8,431 bases of DNA from Selenomonas sp052169755 (GTDB lineage: Bacteria > Bacillota > Negativicutes > Selenomonadales > Selenomonadaceae), in contig NZ_JBQNBV010000093.1 in assembly GCF_052169755.1 (NCBI RefSeq), forward strand, positions 1 to 8,431, in the 5' to 3' direction. Position numbers and translations under genes: made by a program. Below, piece after piece: positions 1-5,729 of this stretch. The notes beneath the pieces are model-generated. The model was not told where the DNA came from and did not search any database. It saw only the letters and a list, made by a program, of their open reading frames with translations. Within the stretch, counting starts at the first letter, position 1. Every line of letters starts with the position of its first letter.

Positions 1-296
1 ATCATCCCGTCAGTAAGGTGAAACTTTTATTTAAATATAGAAGCAAACGAAGACTACGCTCTGGCGGCTTAACGCCAGCCTCTGTTCGCTTGGCTCCCGC
101 CTGAGCGGATAAGAGGACGACTGCGGGATACTCAAGAGCTGATTTTCGCAGGCTCGAAGGGGAACTTTTTGCGAAATCGGATGACGGAAGCCTGTCTGTG
201 GGCGGTCGGATTCTTAAATTAAAGCACAGACTGCGCTCGGAGAAGCCGATGAAACAATGCTTTCGGACAGGAGTTCGATTCTCCTCGTCTCCACCA
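1..296 (+). ncRNA. ssrA: tmRNA (transfer-messenger RNA), 3' part
   Basis: This RNA rescues stalled ribosomes in trans-translation: charged with alanine and bound by SmpB, it enters the A site and then templates a degradation tag. Seen directly: a tag frame ending in ALAA and a stop (43-72), with the stop in the loop of a hairpin (61-66 pairs with 73-78). Three crossing helix pairs follow, as expected for PK2 to PK4: 79-83/112-116 with 96-100/123-127; 143-148/171-176 with 150-154/189-193; and 194-200/225-231 with 205-209/246-250. The end is tRNA-like: a 5-bp T stem (269-273/281-285) with loop TTCGATT, the acceptor strand 286-292, then A and an encoded CCA at 294-296. The 5' acceptor strand, D-loop and most of PK1 lie upstream of base 1, so the gene is partial only because of the window edge. 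Confidence 0.95.
43..72 (+). other. tmRNA proteolysis-tag reading frame (ANEDYALAA, stop TAA)
   Basis: The resume codon is taken as GCA at 43-45 by alignment with the E. coli tmRNA, where GCA-AAC also follows a TAG-containing segment (here TATAGAA). Nine codons encode ANEDYALAA and end at TAA (70-72). With the alanine carried by the tRNA-like domain, the full tag would be AANEDYALAA. The final ALAA is the usual signal for ClpXP-type proteases. The tag is one codon shorter than the E. coli one. The resume position is inferred from alignment. Confidence 0.88.
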
Positions 297-326
297 GACA
301 AAAAGCGGCAGTGCCGCTCAGATAAT

Positions 327-372
327 AAAGGGGCTGTGACAAAATGCGAAAGTATTTTGTCACAGCCCCTTT
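327..372. terminator. Long hairpin, probable bidirectional terminator between ssrA and deoD
   Basis: Bases 327-347 pair with 352-372 to form a 21-bp stem (one G-T wobble) closed by a GAAA tetraloop at 348-351. The stem has a GC-rich core (GGGGCTGTGAC), A/T-rich segments on both sides, and T runs at its ends. It lies 30 bases after the tmRNA CCA and 12 bases after the deoD stop. On the - strand the stem is followed by TTTATTAT, a fair U-rich tract; on the + strand only TTT follows. It therefore looks a better terminator for deoD than for ssrA, though it could serve both. Confidence 0.8.
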
Positions 373-384
373 GCGTGCAGAAGA

Positions 385-1098
385 TCATTCCTCAATGATG
401 CTGTCCAAGGCAAGCTCAATCATGTCGTTGAAGGAGCGTTCGCGCTCTTCGGGCGTCGCACGCGCTTCGTCGCAGGTGATGTGGTCGCTGACCGTGAAGA
501 CGCCGAGCGCCTGCACGCCGAACTTGGCTGCGATCAGGTAGAGCGCCGCCGTCTCCATTTCGGCGGCGAGCACGCCATAGTCGAGGAGCTTGGCGAAGTC
601 GATTTCGTCGTCGTAGAAGCGATCCTGCGACAATACGTTGCCGACACGCACGGGCAGATTTTTTTCACGCGCATGACGCACGGCGCTTTCTAAGAGCGAG
701 AAGTCGGCGAGCGGTGCAAAGTGGACAGATGCGCCGAAGATGTTTTTTGGCATGGAAGAATCTGTCGTCGTTCCCTGCGCGATGACGACATCGCGGATAT
801 GGAGATCCTTGGCGAGTGCGCCACAGCTGCCGACGCGGATGAGCTTCTTCACGCCGTAGATACTGATTAGCTCGTGCACATAGATGGTGATGGACGGCAT
901 ACCCATGCCCGTGCCCTGCACGGAAACGGGCGTGCCCTTGTAGCTTCCCGTATAGCCGAGCACGTTGCGCACATGTGAATATTCCTTAGCGTCTGTGAGA
1001 AAGTTCTCAGCGATGTACTTCGCACGCAGGGGATCGCCGGGCAGAAGGATGCGCTCGGCAATGTCGCCGATCTCGGCGGCGTTGTGTGGTGTTGGCAT
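385..1098 (-). CDS. deoD: Purine nucleoside phosphorylase, DeoD type
   Basis: This cytoplasmic enzyme splits purine (deoxy)nucleosides with phosphate to the free base and (deoxy)ribose 1-phosphate, in purine salvage. The 237-residue product matches the length of hexameric DeoD enzymes. Visible family landmarks, numbered with the initiator Met, are His5 (MPTPHN), the phosphate loop PGDPLRAKY with Gly21 and Arg25, RVGSCGA with Arg88, the ribose-binding Glu180-Met181-Glu182, and TVSDH with the catalytic Asp205. All align with E. coli positions offset by one. The start has AAGGAGG at 1107-1113, 8 bases upstream. The gene appears monocistronic: it has its own promoter (1134-1161), diverges from the Rrf2 gene and ends at the 327-372 hairpin. 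A futalosine or MTA nucleosidase was considered, but the DeoD-specific PGDPLRAKY and EME motifs fit better. Confidence 0.95.
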   Translation of the reverse strand: MPTPHNAAEIGDIAERILLPGDPLRAKYIAENFLTDAKEYSHVRNVLGYTGSYKGTPVSVQGTGMGMPSITIYVHELISIYGVKKLIRVGSCGALAKDLHIRDVVIAQGTTTDSSMPKNIFGASVHFAPLADFSLLESAVRHAREKNLPVRVGNVLSQDRFYDDEIDFAKLLDYGVLAAEMETAALYLIAAKFGVQALGVFTVSDHITCDEARATPEERERSFNDMIELALDSIIEE

Positions 1099-1106
1099 GA
1101 TGGATT

Positions 1107-1113
1107 CCTCCTT
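1107..1113 (-). promoter_or_regulatory. Shine-Dalgarno site of deoD
   Basis: The - strand reads AAGGAGG, eight bases before the ATG at 1098-1096, which fixes the start of deoD. Confidence 0.85.
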
Positions 1114-1133
1114 GGAATGGTGTTTATAGGAAT

Positions 1134-1161
1134 ATTATAAGGGATGTGCAGGAATTTGCAA
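1134..1161 (-). promoter_or_regulatory. Putative sigma-A type promoter of deoD
   Basis: On the - strand, TTGCAA (1161-1156) and a perfect TATAAT (1139-1134) are separated by 16 bases. The -10 lies about 35 bases before the deoD start, so the leader would be short. The match is good by eye, but there are no mapping data. Confidence 0.65.
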
Positions 1162-1163
1162 GG

Positions 1164-1192
1164 GAGACAGCGAGGGGAAAATGCGCTATAAT
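1164..1192 (+). promoter_or_regulatory. Putative sigma-A type promoter of the Rrf2 gene
   Basis: GAGACA (1164-1169, matching TTGACA at the last four bases) lies 17 bases before a perfect TATAAT (1187-1192). Transcription would start near 1199, leaving a leader of roughly 95 bases. The -35 overlaps the region just upstream of the oppositely oriented deoD promoter, so the two promoters are back to back and could interfere or share control. Confidence 0.6.
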
Positions 1193-1194
1193 AG

Positions 1195-1229
1195 TATAGG
1201 TATAAATATATCATATAGGAACGATATAT
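1195..1229. promoter_or_regulatory. Candidate operator in the Rrf2 leader
   Basis: The AT-rich stretch just after the -10 contains a 7-bp inverted repeat, ATATATC (1206-1212) and GATATAT (1223-1229), with a 10-base spacer. It also contains TATAGG twice (1195-1200 and 1214-1219), 19 bases apart, about two helical turns. Rrf2 regulators often repress their own promoters by binding dyads here. That this is such a site is inference; low-complexity AT sequence makes short repeats easy to find. Confidence 0.35.
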
Positions 1230-1292
1230 ATGAAACGCAGTCTGTAAAGCGGATGTTTGTGCGTATAAATTTATCCAAATGGAGGCAGAAAT

Positions 1293-1724
1293 ATGAAGAT
1301 TTCGACGAGAGGACGGTATGCGCTGCGGCTCATGATGGACATTGCCATAAACGGGCAGGAGGAGCCGGTGCGCATCAAGGATATTGCGCGAAGGCAGGAG
1401 ATCTCGGAAAAGTATTTGGAGCAGATCGTCTCCGTGCTGAACAAGGCGGGCTTCGTCAAGAGCAGCCGCGGACCGCAGGGCGGCTATCGCCTGATGCGTG
1501 CGCCGGCAGAATATACGGCGGGCAGCATCCTGTGTCTGATCGAGGGAAGTCTTGCTCCCGTCGCCTGCATGGATATGGATGAGAACGACTGTCCACGGCA
1601 CGAGCGATGTGCTACACTCTTTCTGTGGCAAAGGCTGCACGAGGCGATGAAGGACATCATTGAAAATGTCTCGCTTGCCGATCTCGTTGCGTGGCAGCAG
1701 GAGCTTGATGCAAAGCTGCTTTAG
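1293..1724 (+). CDS. Rrf2-family transcriptional regulator, IscR-like Fe-S type
   Basis: This is a DNA-binding regulator of 143 residues, a normal Rrf2 length. The N-terminal winged helix starts MKISTRGRYALRLMMDIA. It is followed by ISEKYLEQIVSVLNKAGFV (recognition-helix region, about residues 37-55) and the wing SSRGPQGGYRLMR (57-69). Cysteines 92, 100 and 106 form C-X7-C-X5-C, close to the cluster ligands of IscR, NsrR and RsrR, so an Fe-S cofactor is likely; Cys81 is additional. The start has GGAGG at 1281-1285, 7 bases upstream. Members of this family sense Fe-S status, nitric oxide, redox state or cysteine supply; which one applies here cannot be read from the sequence. No iscS/nifS follows, unlike many iscR genes. 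It lies 101 bases before the prenyl synthase gene on the same strand and may autoregulate. Confidence 0.9.
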   Translation: MKISTRGRYALRLMMDIAINGQEEPVRIKDIARRQEISEKYLEQIVSVLNKAGFVKSSRGPQGGYRLMRAPAEYTAGSILCLIEGSLAPVACMDMDENDCPRHERCATLFLWQRLHEAMKDIIENVSLADLVAWQQELDAKLL

Positions 1725-1769
1725 GATTTTCTGCGCTTGGCATAAGAAGAAAGTTCATGACAAAAACGC

Positions 1770-1799
1770 TTGAATGGTGTAAACTTATGAGAGCATTAT
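1770..1799 (+). promoter_or_regulatory. Weak candidate promoter for the prenyl synthase-tat-ubi operon
   Basis: TTGAAT (1770-1775) and CATTAT (1794-1799) are 18 bases apart, each matching consensus at four of six positions. It lies in the 101-base gap after the Rrf2 gene, where I see no convincing terminator, so read-through from the Rrf2 promoter is an equal possibility. Confidence 0.3.
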
Positions 1800-1825
1800 G
1801 AAATTGTAGGCATGTAGGTGATGGG

Positions 1826-2800
1826 ATGTTCATCCATTCGATGTTTCTTTTAATAAAAAAAGATCTTGCCTTGCTGGAGAGGGAACTTTTGCAGGCTGTC
1901 GTTTCGCCCGTGGATCGCATCACGGAGATCGGCACGCATCTCGTGGAATCCGGCGGCAAGAGGCTGCGCCCTGCGCTCTTCTTGCTTGCGGCACGCTCTA
2001 GCAAGGATTTCGACGCGAAAAAAATGATGCCGCTCGCCGTTGCGCTTGAGCTGATCCACATGGCGTCGCTCGTCCATGACGACGTGCTCGACCATGCCGA
2101 TACACGGCGCGGCGCGGTGACGGCGAATGCCATGTGGGGCAATCAGCAGGCGATTCTCTCGGGCGACTACTTCTTCGCACGCGCGTTTTTGCTCATCGTC
2201 GAGAACGGCTTCGGCGAGCGCGTTTCGGGGCGCGTTGCGCAGCTCATCATGGATCTCAGTTCGGGCGAGATTATCCAGAACAAGGAGCTTTATCGCGCCT
2301 CGCGTGATGTCGAGGAGTATTATGAGCGCATCGCAAAGAAGACGGCGAATTTCCTCGCCACTTGCTGTGAGCTGGGCGCCATCGCGACGAATCTTGGCGC
2401 GGAGGCAGAACGGGGGCTTCATGCTTACGGCAAGTACGTCGGCATGGCGTTCCAGATCACGGACGACCTTCTCGACTTGACCTCGGATAAGAAGAAGATC
2501 GGCAAGCCGGCGGGCAACGACATCCATGAGGGCATCGTGACGCTGCCCGTGATTCGTGCACTTGAGGTCAGCTCCGAGCGAGAGGAACTTCTTTCCATCG
2601 TGACGAATCCTTCGATGACGCGCGAGGATGTCGAGCGTGCGCTCGCCATCGTGCGTGCATCCGACGGCGTTGCGTATGCGCGTGCCAAGGTGCGCGAGTT
2701 CCTCGCCGAGGCGAAGGAATCTCTGCCCGCTGCTTTGCCCAACGAGGTGCGCGATACCTTCTGCAAGGCGGCGGACTACATCGCGAAGCGCGAATCGTAA
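1826..2800 (+). CDS. Trans-polyprenyl diphosphate synthase (long-chain type)
   Basis: The enzyme condenses isopentenyl diphosphate onto an allylic diphosphate to make the isoprenoid tail of a quinone. The 324-residue product is typical of heptaprenyl/hexaprenyl synthase catalytic subunits. Motifs in order are GGKRLRP (43-49), the first Asp-rich motif HDDVLDHADTRRG (Asp85, Asp86, Asp89), GDYFFARAF, and the second Asp-rich motif FQITDDLLD (Asp213, Asp214, Asp217) followed by GKPAGNDIHEGIVTLP. The residues four and five positions before the first DDxxD are small (Ser81, Ala80), which in this family fits a long product rather than C15 or C20. The ATG at 1826 is preceded by AGGTGAT (1816-1822), which can pair with the 16S 3' end at proper register. 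A later ATG at 1841 is possible. No separate HepS-like subunit is seen nearby. The exact chain length is not decided. Confidence 0.92.
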   Translation: MFIHSMFLLIKKDLALLERELLQAVVSPVDRITEIGTHLVESGGKRLRPALFLLAARSSKDFDAKKMMPLAVALELIHMASLVHDDVLDHADTRRGAVTANAMWGNQQAILSGDYFFARAFLLIVENGFGERVSGRVAQLIMDLSSGEIIQNKELYRASRDVEEYYERIAKKTANFLATCCELGAIATNLGAEAERGLHAYGKYVGMAFQITDDLLDLTSDKKKIGKPAGNDIHEGIVTLPVIRALEVSSEREELLSIVTNPSMTREDVERALAIVRASDGVAYARAKVREFLAEAKESLPAALPNEVRDTFCKAADYIAKRES

Positions 2801-2856
2801 GTTTTGCTTGAAGTATGCAAGGTTTGCTTTGCGCAGTTCTTTAAGGGGGAAAAGCT

Positions 2857-3180
2857 ATGTTCAATTTGGGCTTTCCTGAGCTCATCCTCATCCTCGTCAT
2901 CGCGCTCGTGGTATTCGGCCCGGGCAAATTGCCCGAGATCGGACGCGCCGTCGGCAAGGGTCTCAGCGAGTTCAAAAAGGCGACGAACAATCTGATGTCC
3001 GACGTGAATAAGCCGATCGAGAGCGCCGCACCGCAGCCGAGTGTGCAGCAGCCGCCGATGCAGACGATTGCCGAACCGCCGGCGGGGCAGCAGCCGCTTG
3101 CACCCGAGCCGATGAATGGAGCGCAAACGACTGCCGCAGAAGGCGATGCAGTCAAGAAGCAGGAAAGCGAGGGGAGATAG
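2857..3180 (+). CDS. tatA: Sec-independent translocase TatA/TatB-like protein, long tail
   Basis: This is a component of the twin-arginine translocase, which exports folded proteins across the cytoplasmic membrane. The 107-residue protein has one N-terminal membrane helix (about residues 7-19), the FGP hinge (20-22), an amphipathic helix KLPEIGRAVGKGLSEFKKA (24-42), and then a hydrophilic Pro/Gln-rich tail of about 60 residues facing the cytoplasm. The first residues, MFNLGFPEL with Glu8, resemble the E. coli TatB start (MFDIGFSEL, Glu8), whereas the amphipathic helix is TatA-like. It may act as TatA, TatB or both; I give tatA only as the family name. AAGGGGGA at 2843-2850, 6 bases upstream, fixes the start. 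It lies 56 bases after the prenyl synthase gene and 3 bases before the second tatA. Confidence 0.88.
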   Translation: MFNLGFPELILILVIALVVFGPGKLPEIGRAVGKGLSEFKKATNNLMSDVNKPIESAAPQPSVQQPPMQTIAEPPAGQQPLAPEPMNGAQTTAAEGDAVKKQESEGR

Positions 3181-3183
3181 GAA

Positions 3184-3387
3184 ATGTTGAGCCTTTATGA
3201 GCTTGGAGCCATCCTCCTCGTTGCACTCATCATCTTCGGCCCGCGCAAACTGCCTGAGATCGGCAAGGCGCTCGGCAGGAGCGTGAAGGAGTTCAAGGAA
3301 GGCAAGGACGAGGTCGAAAAGAGTACCGTTGACGTCATGCCCGAGCCACCGACGCCTGCTAAAAAAGACGAGAAGAGCGAAAAATGA
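3184..3387 (+). CDS. tatA: Sec-independent translocase TatA, short paralog
   Basis: This second TatA-family protein has 67 residues, about the usual length of small TatA/TatE. It has an N-terminal membrane helix (about residues 7-17), the FGP hinge (18-20), an amphipathic helix RKLPEIGKALGRSVKEFKEG (21-40) and a charged tail rich in Lys, Glu and Pro. It shares the IFGP/VFGP-KLPEIG core with the upstream paralog, so the pair probably arose by duplication. Glu6 takes the place of the polar residue near the start of the membrane helix. GGGGAG at 3171-3176 overlaps the end of the previous gene, 7 bases before the ATG. The TGA stop overlaps the tatC ATG as ATGA, which suggests translational coupling. 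Confidence 0.9.
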   Translation: MLSLYELGAILLVALIIFGPRKLPEIGKALGRSVKEFKEGKDEVEKSTVDVMPEPPTPAKKDEKSEK

Positions 3388-4256
3388 CATACGAAAAACA
3401 TGAGCAGCCGCAAGGCTTGAACGATGGACAGGCGGGGGCAGGGCACGAGCCGCAGATGCAGCAGCCGCCCGAGTCGCCGATCCGGCAGATGCACGAGCCG
3501 TCGATGCAGCAGCCGTCTGAACCGCGAGAACAAGCGCAGCCGCAGGCGCCGGAGGAGCGCAAGGACGGCAGCATGTCTATCATCGCGCATCTCGAAGAGC
3601 TGCGGAAGCGGCTGATCTATTCGATTGCCGCCGTCGCCGTCGGCAGCGGCGTCGCTTACTTCTACATCGATGAGATCATGCGCTACTTGACAGCGCCTGC
3701 GGGAAAACTCTACTACATGCAGCCGGCAGAGGCGTTCTTCACCTATCTGAAGATTGCGGTCTTTGGCGGCTTTTTGCTCGCTCTGCCCGTCATTTTCTAC
3801 GAGATTTGGCGTTTCATCCTGCCGGCCTTGACCGTGCGCGAGAGGAAGGCGCTGCTCCTCATCGTGCCGCTTTCCGTCGTGCTTTTCGTCGTCGGCATCG
3901 CCTTTTCCTTCACCCTTGTATTGCCTGCCGCCATCCGCTTCTTCATAGGCTTTGGCACGGACAATCTGGAGCCGCTTTTTTCCTTGGGAAAGTACCTTGA
4001 CTTCGTGCTGGCGTTCATCCTGCCTTTCGGCTGCATCTTTGAACTGCCGCTCATCATCGTGGTTCTCGCGAAGCTCGGGTTCGTCGGCTCTGCTTTTCTC
4101 TGGAAGCAGCAGCGCATCGTGGTGTTTCTGTCTTTCGTCATCGGCGCTGTCATTTCCCCGACGCCCGATGTTTTTTCTCAGACGATGATCGCCGTGCCCA
4201 TGATCCTCCTCTATGAGATCAGCTACGTCATCGTTCGTTTCGTTTTGCGCAAATAA
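3384..4256 (+). CDS. tatC: Sec-independent translocase TatC with an N-terminal Gln/Pro-rich extension
   Basis: TatC is the polytopic receptor of the Tat system that binds twin-arginine signal peptides. From residue 64 on the protein is canonical: MSIIAHLEELRKRL, then six membrane spans, with conserved blocks LALPVIFYEIWRFILPAL, LPFGCIFELPL and ISPTPDVFSQ...PMILLYE. The first 63 residues are extra: hydrophilic, rich in Gln, Pro and Glu, with a decapeptide repeated at residues 21-30 and 37-46. The ATG at 3384 overlaps the previous stop (ATGA), but its Shine-Dalgarno (AGAAGAG, 3371-3377) is weak. An internal ATG at 3573 has AAGGA (3561-3565), 7 bases upstream, and would give a standard 227-residue TatC. 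I annotate the long form because the frame is open and coupled; the short form, or both, is possible. Confidence 0.93.
   Translation: MTYEKHEQPQGLNDGQAGAGHEPQMQQPPESPIRQMHEPSMQQPSEPREQAQPQAPEERKDGSMSIIAHLEELRKRLIYSIAAVAVGSGVAYFYIDEIMRYLTAPAGKLYYMQPAEAFFTYLKIAVFGGFLLALPVIFYEIWRFILPALTVRERKALLLIVPLSVVLFVVGIAFSFTLVLPAAIRFFIGFGTDNLEPLFSLGKYLDFVLAFILPFGCIFELPLIIVVLAKLGFVGSAFLWKQQRIVVFLSFVIGAVISPTPDVFSQTMIAVPMILLYEISYVIVRFVLRK
3443..3521 (+). repeat. Imperfect 48-base-period repeat in the tatC 5' end
   Basis: Two copies of a 31-base unit (3443-3473 and 3491-3521) are identical at 26 positions. In frame they encode HEPQMQQPPE and HEPSMQQPSE, 16 residues apart. The pattern suggests a local duplication that lengthened the TatC extension. 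Confidence 0.7.
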
Positions 4257-4268
4257 GGAGGAATATTC

Positions 4269-5729
4269 GTGGCTTTCAAGGATTTACGCGAGTTTATTGA
4301 GGAACTGGAATCGCGCGGGCTTTTGCGCCGCATCAAGACGGAGGTTGACGCCGAGCTCGAAATCACCGAGATCACCGACCGCGTTTCCAAGATGGAGGGC
4401 GAGAAGAACGTCGCGCTGCTCTTCGAGAACGTCAAGGGCTATGACATGCCTGTGCTCATGAACGCTTTCGGCAGCATGGAGCGCATGAGCATCGCCTTAG
4501 GCGTTGAGAGTCTCGATGAAATCGCCGACGATCTGCGCGATTTCATGCGTCTGCCGAAGATCTCGCTCGCGAACAAGATGGATCTCGTCACACTCATCCC
4601 GAAGATGCGCAAGGCGGTGAACTTCCCGAAGTACGTCAAGAAAGCGCCGTGTCAGGAAGTTGTGGAGATGGACAATCCGTCGCTCGACATCCTGCCGATC
4701 TTGAAGTGCTGGCCCGAGGACGGCGGGCCCTTCATCACGCTGCCGCTCGTCTTTACGAAGAATCCCGAGACGGGCAAGCGCAACGTCGGCATGTATCGTC
4801 TGCAAAAATACGACAAGAATACGACGGGCATGCACTGGCATATTCATAAAAACGGTGCGGAGAACTTCCGTGCGGCAAAGGAGCAGGGCAAGGACCGCAT
4901 CGAGGTCGCCGTCGCCATTGGCACGGATCCCGTCCTCACGTATGCCGCGACGGCGCCCCTGCCGCGCGACATTGACGAGATGGTTTTCGCGGGCTTTCTG
5001 CGTCACAAGTCGGTCGAGCTTGTCAAGTGCAAGACGGTCGACATTGAGGTGCCGGCAACGAGCGAGATCGTCTTGGAAGGCTATGTGCTGGAAAGCGAGC
5101 GCCGCCGCGAAGGGCCGTTCGGCGACCATACGGGCTATTATTCTCTGGCGGACGATTACCCCGTGTTTCACATCACCTGCATCACGCACCGCAAGAATCC
5201 GATTTATCCGGCGACGATCGTCGGCAAGCCGCCGATGGAGGACTGCTTCCTCGCGAAGGCGACGGAGCGCATCTTCCTGCCGCTCCTGCAGCAGATGGTA
5301 CCCGAGATCATCGACATCAACATGCCGCTCGAAGGCGTGTTCCACGACTGCTGCGTCGTCTCCATCAAGAAGACGTATCCGATGCAGGCGCGCCGCGTCA
5401 TGCACGCGATCTGGGGCATGGGGCAGATGATGTTCTGCAAGATGATTATCGTCGTCGACGCGCATGTGAACGTGCAGGATATGAAGGAAGTCTGGTGGCG
5501 CGTCTTCAATAATATCGACGCGAAGTACGATCTGGAGATGGTCGAAGGGCCTCTCGACGTGCTCGATCACTCCTCGCCGATGGCGAAGTGGGGCACGAAA
5601 CTCGGCATCGATGCGACGAAGTCGTGGCCGGAAGAGGGGCATACGCGCGAATGGCCGGACGAGATCGTCATGACGGACGAGGTCAAGGCGCGTGTCGATG
5701 CGAAGTGGAGGGAACTCGGACTTGGCTAA
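4269..5729 (+). CDS. UbiD-family aromatic acid decarboxylase (quinone biosynthesis)
   Basis: UbiD enzymes decarboxylate a prenylated aromatic acid using prenylated FMN made by UbiX. Here the likely job is the ring decarboxylation step of menaquinone synthesis (MqnL-like); that assignment is inferred from the neighbours. The product has 486 residues against about 497 for E. coli UbiD. Family motifs include RNVGMYRLQ (Asn172 and Arg177, metal/cofactor region), MHWHIHKNGA with His191 and His193, IGTDPVLTYAATAPLP (218-232), and EGPFGDHTGYYS starting at Glu281 with nearby Glu277 as candidate acid residues. The start is GTG at 4269, with a perfect AAGGAGG (4255-4261) 7 bases upstream, overlapping the tatC stop. 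The stop overlaps the ubiA start by 8 bases. No ubiX is visible in the window. UbiD relatives act on several aromatic acids, so the substrate is open. Confidence 0.93.
   Translation: MAFKDLREFIEELESRGLLRRIKTEVDAELEITEITDRVSKMEGEKNVALLFENVKGYDMPVLMNAFGSMERMSIALGVESLDEIADDLRDFMRLPKISLANKMDLVTLIPKMRKAVNFPKYVKKAPCQEVVEMDNPSLDILPILKCWPEDGGPFITLPLVFTKNPETGKRNVGMYRLQKYDKNTTGMHWHIHKNGAENFRAAKEQGKDRIEVAVAIGTDPVLTYAATAPLPRDIDEMVFAGFLRHKSVELVKCKTVDIEVPATSEIVLEGYVLESERRREGPFGDHTGYYSLADDYPVFHITCITHRKNPIYPATIVGKPPMEDCFLAKATERIFLPLLQQMVPEIIDINMPLEGVFHDCCVVSIKKTYPMQARRVMHAIWGMGQMMFCKMIIVVDAHVNVQDMKEVWWRVFNNIDAKYDLEMVEGPLDVLDHSSPMAKWGTKLGIDATKSWPEEGHTREWPDEIVMTDEVKARVDAKWRELGLG
5707..5713 (+). promoter_or_regulatory. 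Shine-Dalgarno site deciding the TTG start of the ubiA-type gene
   Basis: GGAGGGA inside the ubiD 3' end stands 8 bases before TTG (5722-5724), giving the start expected from family alignments and an 8-base overlap with ubiD. Confidence 0.75.

Noticed and set aside
269..296. Possible independent tRNA 3' end (T arm plus CCA)
   Set aside because: No anticodon arm or D arm precedes it at tRNA distance; the tag frame and pseudoknots show it is the tRNA-like domain of tmRNA.
304..318. Small hairpin AGCGG/CCGCT with a 5-base loop just after the tmRNA CCA
   Set aside because: The stem is only 5 bp and no T run follows, so it is not a convincing terminator. It could be a processing signal, but nothing supports that.
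2..388. Open frame of 128 codons on the - strand across tmRNA and the hairpin
   Set aside because: The region is a structured RNA gene plus terminator; the frame is incidental and non-homologous by eye.
867..1640. Open frame of 257 codons on the - strand spanning the Rrf2 gene, the intergenic region and the deoD start
   Set aside because: It crosses the promoter region, overlaps two good genes in conflicting frames and shows no motif.
5692..5721. ATG at 5692 as the start of the ubiA-type gene
   Set aside because: It lacks a good ribosome site, adds 10 residues not expected in relatives and lengthens the overlap with ubiD; the TTG at 5722 has GGAGGGA at proper distance.
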